From: CAYQDF01 sp964416175
GTDB taxonomy: Bacteria > Chloroflexota > Anaerolineae > Anaerolineales > UBA4823
Assembly (NCBI GenBank): GCA_964416175.1
Contig: CAYQDF010000104.1
Coordinates: 1 to 11,176, forward strand
DNA: 11,176 nucleotides
Direction of reading: 5' to 3'
A model generated the notes under the pieces. The model saw nothing but the letters and a program-made list of their open reading frames with translations. It searched no databases and had not been told where the DNA came from. Each line of letters begins with the position of its first letter. The stretch's first letter is position 1. The translations under genes and the position numbers were made by a program. Of the stretch, positions 1 through 6,061 are shown in pieces.

Positions 1-7
1 TTCGGGG

Positions 8-763
8 TCAGGTATGGATCAACCGTGGGGAGGACCTTGAGATCTTGGGGAGATCCCTGTATTCATAGAGCATTTGCCAAACCCGGATAGCTGCCTCGAG
101 CTGGATCTTGAAAGACATTTTCGAGGTTCCCCATCGCCTATCGGCGAAATAAAAAGGCACTTCACAGAACGAGAAACCGGAACAATAGGCGAGGTAAGCC
201 ATCTCAACCTGGAAGGCATAGCCGTTTGACCGGATTCGATGCAACGGAATCCCCAGCAAGGTCTCACGCCGCCAGGCTCGAAAACCACCCGTGACGTCGC
301 GGATGGGGAGGCGCAGGATGCTGCGGGCATAAAAGTTCCCGAATGTCGACAGGCCCTTCCGCCACGCCGGCCAATCCCTATCGACGCTCCCACCGGAGAT
401 ATACCGAGAGCCCATCGCGACGTCGTGGTCTGCCAGGCCGTTCAGCAGCTCGATCAATTTACCTGGTGGATGGGAAAAATCGGCATCCATCTGAGCCACA
501 GCTTCCGCTCCATCTTCGATGGCTTTCTTGAAACCGGTGATATATGCCGATCCCAGACCGGCTTTCCCCGCTCGATGGATAACCGAAACTCGATTGGGTC
601 GATTTCTCTGGATTTCGTCCGCGATCCTGCCTGTTCCATCCGGGCTGTCATCGTCTATGATCAGCACCTTGGATCCCGACAGGGGCAAAGCAAATACCGC
701 TTCGATCAATGCTGGTAAATTTGCTGCTTCATTGTAGGTGGGAATGACGACAGTCAGTTCCAT
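8..763 (-). CDS. Polyprenol-phosphate mannose synthase-like glycosyltransferase (GT2)
   Basis: This 251-residue GT-A fold glycosyltransferase probably transfers a sugar, typically mannose from GDP-mannose, to a polyprenyl phosphate at the inner face of the membrane. The product would be a lipid-linked donor for surface glycans or glycoproteins. The N-terminal VVIPTYNEAANL (residues 5-16) and DDDSPDGTG (37-45) form the nucleotide-binding half. The metal-binding DAD is at 93-95 within QMDADFSHPP. GSRY (118-121), GGFRAWRRE (159-167), SNGYAFQVEM (179-188) and RRWGTSKM (209-216) are the usual Dpm1-type acceptor-side motifs. No C-terminal membrane domain is present, so it matches the short soluble Dpm1 form. 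The ATG is well placed because the family motif starts four residues later. There is no Shine-Dalgarno; instead a -10-like element lies 11 bp upstream. It is the last of three leftward genes, 34 bp after the V4R gene. Sugar and acceptor are inferred. Confidence 0.9.
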   Translation of the reverse strand: MELTVVIPTYNEAANLPALIEAVFALPLSGSKVLIIDDDSPDGTGRIADEIQRNRPNRVSVIHRAGKAGLGSAYITGFKKAIEDGAEAVAQMDADFSHPPGKLIELLNGLADHDVAMGSRYISGGSVDRDWPAWRKGLSTFGNFYARSILRLPIRDVTGGFRAWRRETLLGIPLHRIRSNGYAFQVEMAYLAYCSGFSFCEVPFYFADRRWGTSKMSFKIQLEAAIRVWQMLYEYRDLPKISRSSPRLIHT

Positions 764-774
764 CGAAACGGTTT

Positions 775-803
775 ATTGTACCATCCAGCCGCATCTATCA
801 AAG
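775..803 (-). promoter_or_regulatory. Candidate extended -10 promoter for the glycosyltransferase
   Basis: Reading the minus strand, TGG TACAAT occupies 783-775 and is a TGn extended -10 with a 5/6 match to TATAAT. Possible -35 hexamers are TTGATA (801-796, spacer 15) or CTTTGA (803-798, spacer 17). Both contain the stop codon of the preceding V4R gene. Only 11 bp separate the hexamer from the ATG, which predicts a leader of about 4 nt or less. No Shine-Dalgarno is visible. This is inferred from sequence only. Confidence 0.5.
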
Positions 804-1439
804 CGCATCTTTGGGGATCTTCCGAATGATAAATTCACACACTTCGTCGCCCGTTGCCATGCACCGCGACTCATTCACGAAGAATTCCCGCCCCCCAGAT
901 AGCCATTTCAACCCTTCTTCAAGCAGCCCAACGGCGATGAAACACACAGGTTTGTCCAATCCATTCCGCCCCCAACAGACGGGACAGCGGTGGATAGTAT
1001 AGACAAATTCCTCCTCGTGCTCTTTGACGGATGTCTGCTGGTCGCTCACCTGGGAGAAGATTTTTGCCATGGCAGGCAGGCCTATCCGCATCTTGGTATG
1101 CAGCGGCAGGATTTTAAATGCCAGGTCCCCTGCCCCTGCCAGCGCTCCGAAATTCTTCAGCGCATCGGCGAATGTTGCCCTTCCTACGCGGGCTGCAAGT
1201 GCCCGGCCGCCGCGCGGCCCATACATCTCTTCGAGAGCCTGGTTTATCGCCGAAACTTCGGCAAAGTCGAATTCCTTTGCCAGGTTCCCCGGGGGAAAGT
1301 TGTTGATTAGATGAGGGAGATGGGCCAGGTTTAAGATTGCATTGACGCCATTCTTCCCCATCACATCTTGCAGGGCGTCGAGCATGATCAATGCAAATTT
1401 ATTGGCATAATAATAGCCGCTCTTCGGTTGTTCGTTCAT
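798..1439 (-). CDS. V4R-domain (4-vinyl reductase-like) protein, putative small-molecule sensor
   Basis: This 213-residue soluble protein ends in a V4R domain, the module of bacteriochlorophyll 4-vinyl reductase-related proteins and of XylR/DmpR-type aromatic sensors, which binds small hydrophobic ligands. The diagnostic C-terminal pattern is visible as ESRCMATGDEVCEFIIRKIP (190-209). Cysteines at 152, 155, 166, 193 and 201 (including CPVC at 152-155) could bind a metal. The N-terminal half (about 1-130) is helical and contains MYGPRGGRALAARVG (72-86), also typical of V4R family proteins. No DNA-binding or output domain is seen, so it is not itself a XylR-type regulator. It starts 9 bp after the stop of the roadblock gene, with a weak purine-rich AAGAGAG as ribosome site. 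That spacing argues for co-transcription and a joint function. An enzymatic role is not supported; ligand unknown. Confidence 0.8.
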   Translation of the reverse strand: MNEQPKSGYYYANKFALIMLDALQDVMGKNGVNAILNLAHLPHLINNFPPGNLAKEFDFAEVSAINQALEEMYGPRGGRALAARVGRATFADALKNFGALAGAGDLAFKILPLHTKMRIGLPAMAKIFSQVSDQQTSVKEHEEEFVYTIHRCPVCWGRNGLDKPVCFIAVGLLEEGLKWLSGGREFFVNESRCMATGDEVCEFIIRKIPKDAL

Positions 1440-1448
1440 GACTCTCTT

Positions 1449-1817
1449 CTAGATCAACTGCTCTAATGCTTCGGTAGCCCTGCGCATGTCCAGGAAGATC
1501 AGGCCTAGTTTCGCCTGGTCACGCGCCAGGGCGGTCAACACTGCCTCTTCCCCGACGGACATCAGGATGACGTATCCGTTTTCGCCTTTCACGTAGACCT
1601 GTTCGAGAGTCCCCCGGCCCAATTCGGTCGCGATCCGCTCGCCAAGGGACAGCATTGCGGCTGACATGGCCGAGACACGATCTTCCTCGACTCCCTGTGG
1701 CAGGGCAGACGCGATGCTGAGGCCGTCGACGCTGACCACCGCCGATGCTTCGATATCTGGTGAAGAGGCCTGCAGGTCTCGCAGGCGGTCCACCATCAGT
1801 TGGGAACGTGACTTCAT
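1449..1817 (-). CDS. Roadblock/LC7 domain protein (MglB-like)
   Basis: This small protein of about 122 residues consists of a single roadblock/LC7 domain, a dimerising fold that in bacteria usually binds a Ras-like GTPase such as MglA, or acts in sensory scaffolds. The pattern is typical: an N-terminal helix (SQLMVDRLRDLQ), the strand SAVVSVDGLSIASALP, a central helix with SAMSAAMLSLGERIA, then YVKGENGYVILMSVG and a C-terminal helix. Length fits the family. No GTPase gene lies in the window; the next gene, 9 bp downstream, encodes a V4R ligand-binding protein. The ATG at 1817 was chosen. An in-frame TTG directly before it (1820-1818) is nearly as good, because AGGAG lies 10 nt from the ATG and 7 nt from the TTG. 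It is first in the leftward operon and has the best promoter of the window. Partner and process are unknown. Confidence 0.88.
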   Translation of the reverse strand: MKSRSQLMVDRLRDLQASSPDIEASAVVSVDGLSIASALPQGVEEDRVSAMSAAMLSLGERIATELGRGTLEQVYVKGENGYVILMSVGEEAVLTALARDQAKLGLIFLDMRRATEALEQLI

Positions 1818-1887
1818 CAAGGTTCATCTCCTGAATGCAAACGAAATAAGGACAATCTTCGATTTCGGTAAACCCGCTGTGGAGGTT

Positions 1888-1917
1888 ACTGTAGCACAGT
1901 CGTTTGACTGTTGTCAA
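1888..1917 (-). promoter_or_regulatory. Promoter of the roadblock-V4R operon
   Basis: On the minus strand a perfect TTGACA -35 (1917-1912) is followed after 18 bp by TACAGT (1893-1888). The latter is preceded by TGC, giving an extended -10. The predicted start is near 1881, leaving a leader of about 60 nt that contains the AGGAG ribosome site. A palindrome lies inside the spacer. This is the only candidate in the window with a canonical -35. Confidence 0.65.
1896..1911. promoter_or_regulatory. Palindromic operator candidate inside the roadblock promoter
   Basis: ACAGTC (1896-1901), GTTT, GACTGT (1906-1911) is a perfect 6-bp inverted repeat with a 4-bp centre. It lies entirely within the 18-bp spacer between the -35 and -10 elements. 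A second overlapping inverted repeat, TTGAC-N4-GTCAA (1904-1917), spans the -35. A dimeric protein bound here would block RNA polymerase. No cognate regulator is encoded in the window. Confidence 0.4.
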
Positions 1918-1924
1918 GCACTGG

Positions 1925-1960
1925 ACTTTATAAATTTGAAAGCCTAATTAAATTTAAAGT
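1925..1960. promoter_or_regulatory. AT-rich imperfect inverted repeat between divergent promoters (UP-element-like)
   Basis: ACTTTATAAATTT (1925-1937) and AAATTTAAAGT (1950-1960) form an inverted repeat with a 2-nt bulge and a 12-nt centre. The block is much richer in A and T than the GC-rich surroundings. It lies at about -40 to -60 from the predicted starts of both divergent promoters, the usual place for RNA polymerase alpha-subunit contacts. Its function is inferred; a bound regulator is equally possible. Confidence 0.35.
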
Positions 1961-1991
1961 CTGATCGACAGCAGAATGCCAGATCCTCCCA

Positions 1992-2000
1992 TGCTATAAT
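1992..2000 (+). promoter_or_regulatory. Extended -10 promoter of the ubiD-ABC transporter operon
   Basis: TGCTATAAT combines the TGn extension with a perfect TATAAT hexamer. No recognisable -35 is found at the usual spacing, which is normal for extended -10 promoters. The predicted start is near 2007, giving a leader of about 28 nt. That leader includes the ribosome site GGTGGAG (2018-2024), 10 nt before the ATG. Confidence 0.65.
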
Positions 2001-2034
2001 TCGCGCCAGACTTCCCCGGTGGAGATCATTCCTC

Positions 2035-3501
2035 ATGGCATTCAAGGATTTGCGCGAGTTCATCCAACTGCTCGAAGAACAGGATCAACTCGTCCGGATA
2101 GACGCAGAGGTCTCCCCTCACCTGGAGATCACCGAAATCACTGACCGGGTCTCCAAAGGCGATCCAGCCAGGAACAAAGCACTCCTTTTCGAGAGAGTCC
2201 AGGGATCGGATATGCCGGTTCTGATCAACGCCTTCGGCAACCGCCGACGGATGTCCCTTGCCCTGGGAGTGGGTGATCTTGATGACCTGACGCGAAAGCT
2301 GGGCGAGGTGATCGACCCGCGGCTGCCAAAAGGACTGGGGGAAATGCTCAGCCGAGGCCAGGACCTGCTCAATGTACTTCGCTCCATCGGGTTGGGCCCA
2401 AAGAAAGTCAGGCGGGCTCCCGTCCAGGAGGTCATCGAACAAGAGCATTTTTCGTTGGGATTCCTGCCTGTCTTGCAGTGCTGGCCTAAAGATGCAGGCA
2501 GGTTCATCACCCTTCCCCAGGTGATCACGCGCGATCCAGAAACTCAGGCCCGGAACGTGGGCATGTACCGTTTGCAGGTTGTTGACGAGCGCACTTTAAT
2601 TGTCCACTGGCAGCGCCACAAAGGCGGCGCTGAGCACGAACGGGTGGCCCGGGCTGCAAAGCAAGATCGGGTTCCGGCCGCGGTCGTCCTCGGAGGCGAT
2701 CCTGCCAGCATGTGGTGCGCTTCTGCTCCGCTGCCTCCGAACATCGACGAATACTTGCTGGCAGGGTTTCTGCGGGGTTCGCCGGTGGAATTCGTAGATT
2801 GCGTGACGCAGCCGCTGGAAGTCCCCGCAAATGCCGAGATAGTGATCGAAGGCTACATCGATCTCAACGATTATCGCCCTGAAGGCCCATTCGGAGACCA
2901 CACCGGTTACTACACACCGATCGAACTTTTCCCGGTTTTTCACATCACCGCTATTACACACCGGAAGCAGCCCATTTATCCCACCACCATCGTCGGCATT
3001 CCACCGATGGAGGATGTTTGGATGGGAAAAGCCACCGAACGCCTGTTCCTGCCGCTGATGCGCCTGTTCATTCCTGAGATTGTGGACGTGAACATGCCCG
3101 CCGAAGGGGTTTTTCACAATCTGGTGCTTATTTCGATGAAAAAAAGGTATCCCGGACATGCCCGGAAAGTGATCTCCGGATTGTGGGGGCTTGGTCTGAT
3201 GGCATTGGCAAAGGCCATCGTCGTCGTCGACGAATGGGTAGATGTCCAGGACCTCTCCCAGGTTGCCTGGCAGGCTTTGGGGAACGTTGACTGGTCGCGG
3301 GATATAATCCGAATCGACGGCCCAGTCGATCACCTCGATCACGCCTCTTACAGCCATTCTTTTGGAGGTAAAATCGGGATCGACGCCACTGCCAAGCTGC
3401 CAGAAGAGGGGTATAGCCGTGGTTGGCCTGAAGTGATCCGGATGGATCCCTCTATCCAGCAGCGTATTACAGAAATTTGGGGAGATCTTGGATTGGATTA
3501 A
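2035..3501 (+). CDS. ubiD: UbiD-family prenylated-FMN decarboxylase
   Basis: The 488-residue product has the usual UbiD length. UbiD enzymes use prenylated FMN to decarboxylate unsaturated or aromatic acids, classically the prenylated 4-hydroxybenzoate of quinone synthesis. Visible signatures are NVGMYR (174-179), whose Asn and Arg match the metal- and cofactor-binding positions of the family, then HWQRHKGG (191-198). EGPFGDHTGYY (283-293) supplies the catalytic acidic residues, E283 and probably D288. The C-terminal half carries the conserved PIYPTTIVGIPPMED stretch and the late HASY segment. No UbiX flavin prenyltransferase is present in the window, so the cofactor must be made elsewhere. 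The ATG follows GGTGGAG by 10 nt. The gene heads a transport operon (18 bp to the lipoprotein) and lies upstream of a ubiA homologue. This favours a quinone role (MqnL- or UbiD-like), although UbiD enzymes acting on other aromatic acids cannot be excluded. Confidence 0.92.
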   Translation: MAFKDLREFIQLLEEQDQLVRIDAEVSPHLEITEITDRVSKGDPARNKALLFERVQGSDMPVLINAFGNRRRMSLALGVGDLDDLTRKLGEVIDPRLPKGLGEMLSRGQDLLNVLRSIGLGPKKVRRAPVQEVIEQEHFSLGFLPVLQCWPKDAGRFITLPQVITRDPETQARNVGMYRLQVVDERTLIVHWQRHKGGAEHERVARAAKQDRVPAAVVLGGDPASMWCASAPLPPNIDEYLLAGFLRGSPVEFVDCVTQPLEVPANAEIVIEGYIDLNDYRPEGPFGDHTGYYTPIELFPVFHITAITHRKQPIYPTTIVGIPPMEDVWMGKATERLFLPLMRLFIPEIVDVNMPAEGVFHNLVLISMKKRYPGHARKVISGLWGLGLMALAKAIVVVDEWVDVQDLSQVAWQALGNVDWSRDIIRIDGPVDHLDHASYSHSFGGKIGIDATAKLPEEGYSRGWPEVIRMDPSIQQRITEIWGDLGLD

Positions 3502-3519
3502 AGGAGAGCATTATTTATT

Positions 3520-4485
3520 ATGATTCGCCAAAGGATTCTGAGCTTTTTACCAGTGATTCTGACCGTCACAACTTTTCTCATCTCAGCCTGTGCTCAAAGC
3601 AGGACTACAGCCGAACCGGTGACTCTAAAACTCGCCATCCTTCCGATCCTGGATGCTCTTCCGATTTTCGTCGCCCAGGAACAGGGGTATTATCAGGAGG
3701 AGAAGGTCGCCGTCGAATTCATCCCTGTCGGATCCGCTGCCGAGCGCGATCAGGTGATGGCCTCCGGTCAGGCAGATGGCATGATTAACGATCTTGTGTC
3801 AACCCTCCTGTATAACAAGGACGGTGTTCAGATTCAAATCATCTCATTCGCCCGCACAGCAACGGCGGAATTTCCACAGTACCGGATCCTGGCCTCAGGG
3901 GAGAGCGGAATCACCGATGTCGATGGTCTGCGAGGAGTAGAGATCGGCATTTCGGAAGCCTCTGTGATCGAGTACACAACCGACCGGCTGCTGGAGGCAG
4001 CTGGTTTTACTCCTGAGGAGATTAAGAAAGTTGCTGTGCCACGCATCGACCTGCGGATGTCGATGCTTGATTCTGGAGAGCTGCAAGCAGCCAATCTACC
4101 TGACCCGGCAGCATCTCTGGCGATCCAAGGCGGGGCTGTCCTTATCCTCGATGACACAAGCCACCCGGAGTACGGAAACAGTGTGATCTCCTTCCGCAAA
4201 GCTGTCATCGATGCACATCCGGAAGCCATTCGGGGCTTTCTGGCCGCCCTCGATAAGGCGATTGCCGAGATCAACTCCGACCCATCCCGCTGGGATGACC
4301 TGCTCACCGAGCAGAAGCTGGTGCCGGCGCCGCTCATCGGTTCCTACCAAATCCCTCCATTCCCTGCTGGCAGCCTGCCGAGTGAAGCCCAATGGGCTGA
4401 TGTCCTGGCATGGGCCAGGAATAAGGGGCTTGTTGAAGCCGAGTTACCCTACGAAGACTCTGTCACCTCCGAATTCTTGCCTTGA
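3520..4485 (+). CDS. ABC importer substrate-binding lipoprotein (NitT/TauT/NMT1 type)
   Basis: This 321-residue protein is the extracytoplasmic substrate receptor of the importer encoded by the next two genes. A signal peptide with a hydrophobic core (about residues 6-20) ends in the lipobox I-S-A-C (21-24), so Cys24 should be lipidated. The mature part opens with KLAILPILDALPIFVAQEQG, the typical start of the NMT1/SsuA-like type II binding fold. It continues with FIPVGSAAERDQVMASGQAD, where the family samples the ligand site, and DGLRGVEIGIS, the usual hinge-region motif. GGAG (3503-3506) lies 13 nt before the ATG, slightly long. It is 18 bp after ubiD and its stop overlaps the ATPase start. 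Relatives bind sulfonates, nitrate, thiamine precursors and aromatic or heterocyclic molecules. The ligand here is not predictable, although ubiD and ubiA as neighbours suggest an aromatic carboxylate. Confidence 0.9.
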   Translation: MIRQRILSFLPVILTVTTFLISACAQSRTTAEPVTLKLAILPILDALPIFVAQEQGYYQEEKVAVEFIPVGSAAERDQVMASGQADGMINDLVSTLLYNKDGVQIQIISFARTATAEFPQYRILASGESGITDVDGLRGVEIGISEASVIEYTTDRLLEAAGFTPEEIKKVAVPRIDLRMSMLDSGELQAANLPDPAASLAIQGGAVLILDDTSHPEYGNSVISFRKAVIDAHPEAIRGFLAALDKAIAEINSDPSRWDDLLTEQKLVPAPLIGSYQIPPFPAGSLPSEAQWADVLAWARNKGLVEAELPYEDSVTSEFLP

Positions 4486-5276
4486 TCGAGGATGTGACTC
4501 CGACCTCAGGGAACATCATTCAGATACAATCCCTGAATTTCACATATCCCCAGAGTACACCGGTCTTCGACCAGTTCGAATGGTCGGTTCGCCGTGGGGA
4601 AGCCTGGGCAGTCCTGGGGCCCTCTGGCTGCGGAAAAACGACGCTCCTGTACCTGATCGCAGGTCTGCTCACCCCAACTTCCGGTGAAATCCTGGTCGAC
4701 CGTCGCCTTCTCACTCGTCCTCGTCCCCACACCGGTCTGATCCTTCAGGAATACGGTCTGCTTCCCTGGGCTACTGTGCGCGAGAACGCCGAGCTCGGAT
4801 TTAGGGTGCGGGCTTTCTACGGTCCGGATGGGAAACACGCCCCAGTAGACTTCAAACCCGCAGAAGGTGCGGCCTATTGGCTTGACAGGCTGGGTCTGGC
4901 AGACCACGCAGACAAATATCCCGGGCAGATCTCGGGAGGTCAGCGGCAGCGGACCGCGATCGCCCGGACGCTCGCCCTGGAGCCTGACATCTTACTCATG
5001 GATGAACCCTTCTCATCACTGGACGCCCCAACCCGGGAAGGGCTGCAGCACCTGACGCTGGAGCTTGTCGAAGAGCAGCACATCACTCTGGTCATCGTGA
5101 CTCACTCAATTGAAGAAGCCGCATTCATGGGACAGAAGATCTTGCTCCTCGGTCGTCCTCCGAATACCGACACGAGGATCATTCAAAATACTCACGCCAA
5201 CTCCCCTGAATTCAGGCATTCGAACGAATACCAGGTCCTTTGCCGACAGCTCCGGGAATGGCTGGAAATGCGATGA
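4482..5276 (+). CDS. ABC importer ATP-binding protein (NitT/TauT type)
   Basis: The 264-residue cytoplasmic ATPase powers the importer. All motifs are intact: Walker A GPSGCGKTT (46-54), Q-loop Gln89 in LILQEYGLLPW, signature ISGGQRQR (150-157), Walker B ending in DE (174-175), D-loop SSLD (178-181) and switch His208 in VTHS. The QEYGLLPW and THSIEEAAF forms are typical of the SsuB/TauB/ThiZ branch. The segment after the Q-loop (about 106-130) is longer than in compact relatives. The preferred start is TTG 4482-4484, which shares TTGA with the stop of the lipoprotein gene and suggests translational coupling. An alternative is GTG at 4494, four codons in. No convincing Shine-Dalgarno supports either start. 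It overlaps the permease by 4 bp. Confidence 0.93.
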   Translation: MIEDVTPTSGNIIQIQSLNFTYPQSTPVFDQFEWSVRRGEAWAVLGPSGCGKTTLLYLIAGLLTPTSGEILVDRRLLTRPRPHTGLILQEYGLLPWATVRENAELGFRVRAFYGPDGKHAPVDFKPAEGAAYWLDRLGLADHADKYPGQISGGQRQRTAIARTLALEPDILLMDEPFSSLDAPTREGLQHLTLELVEEQHITLVIVTHSIEEAAFMGQKILLLGRPPNTDTRIIQNTHANSPEFRHSNEYQVLCRQLREWLEMR

Positions 5277-6019
5277 ACGTTCGAAGACAGCACATCCTCA
5301 TGGCAACGATTGTTCTGCTAGGAATCTGGCAGCTGGTTGCAGTGGTGGTCGATCAACCGATCCTGCCAACCCCGGTCCAGGTGGGAGGGATTTTCCTTGA
5401 GGAGGTTCAACGCGGGCTATTGGAACATGTCCTGGCAAGCCTGTGGCGCGTTCTGGCAAGCACCCTGCTGGCGGTCGCCTGTGCTGCTCCTTTGGGTCTC
5501 ATCCTTGGGCAGTCGAGACAGCTCAATGCGATCTTCTCGCCAGTGATTTACCTCCTCTACCCCGTCCCTAAGGTCGTCCTTGTCCCAATCGTCCTGCTCA
5601 TCCTGGGGATAGGGGACACTCCAAAAATCATCATCATCTTTTTAATTCTATTCTTCCAGATATTAGTCCTTGTCCGGGATCAGGCTTCAATTCTCCGACC
5701 TGAGCTAATCCAGAGTGTTCGCAGCCTTGGGGCAGGCCGGCGAGCGCTGTTTCGGTTCGTGTACCTGCCCGCCAGCCTGCCAGCCATCCTGACCGGACTG
5801 CGCCAGTCGGTTGGGACAGCCATCGCCGTTCTCTATGTCGCCGAGCTGTTTGCAACCCAAAAGGGATTGGGCTATTACATCTACATAAACGGGAGTACGC
5901 TATTCAACTATAAAGCCATGTATGTGGGCGTTGTCGCCATGAGTCTTTTAGGGCTGGGTCTCTACTTCGGCGTGGACTGGCTGGAGCGCAGGTTCTGCCG
6001 CTGGCAGTTTTCAGCCTGA
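5273..6019 (+). CDS. ABC importer permease (SsuC/TauC-like)
   Basis: This 248-residue integral membrane protein forms the importer channel as a homodimer. About six helices are visible, beginning near residues 8-26 (MATIVLLGIWQLVAVVV) and 54-78. The EAA loop that docks on the ATPase is at about 147-171 (QSVRSLGAGRRALFRFVYLP), with the conserved Gly and the LP ending. PTPVQV (32-37) soon after helix 1 is characteristic of the SsuC/TauC/ThiX branch. The ATG at 5273 was chosen because ATGA overlaps the ATPase stop, matching the coupling seen one gene earlier. A TTG 11 codons upstream (5240) would add a poor N-terminal extension inside the ATPase gene. No strong terminator follows. Confidence 0.9.
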   Translation: MNVRRQHILMATIVLLGIWQLVAVVVDQPILPTPVQVGGIFLEEVQRGLLEHVLASLWRVLASTLLAVACAAPLGLILGQSRQLNAIFSPVIYLLYPVPKVVLVPIVLLILGIGDTPKIIIIFLILFFQILVLVRDQASILRPELIQSVRSLGAGRRALFRFVYLPASLPAILTGLRQSVGTAIAVLYVAELFATQKGLGYYIYINGSTLFNYKAMYVGVVAMSLLGLGLYFGVDWLERRFCRWQFSA

Positions 6020-6045
6020 TCGAAACAAATCCTACAAGATGCATC

Positions 6046-6054
6046 TGATATAAT
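6046..6054 (+). promoter_or_regulatory. Extended -10 promoter of ubiA, predicted leaderless
   Basis: TGATATAAT carries the TGn extension and a perfect TATAAT at 6049-6054. Only seven bases (6055-6061) separate it from the GTG start codon at 6062. Transcription normally starts about 7 nt after the hexamer, so the mRNA should begin at or next to the start codon. No -35 is recognisable. There is no Shine-Dalgarno between the hexamer and the start. Confidence 0.6.
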
Positions 6055-6061
6055 CCGACCG

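Noticed and set aside
239..718. Plus-strand open frame of 159 codons inside the glycosyltransferase
   Set aside because: The minus-strand gene has all GT2 motifs in order. The plus-strand frame has none and is a shadow.
2596..3357. Long open frame antisense to ubiD (253 codons, minus strand)
   Set aside because: It lies wholly inside a clear UbiD gene, has no recognisable domain or ribosome site, and its composition is that of a reverse-frame shadow.
3520..4485. Possibility that the binding protein is the menaquinone enzyme MqnA or MqnD
   Set aside because: It has a lipoprotein signal and sits with its own ATPase and permease, so a transport receptor is far more likely than a cytoplasmic enzyme.
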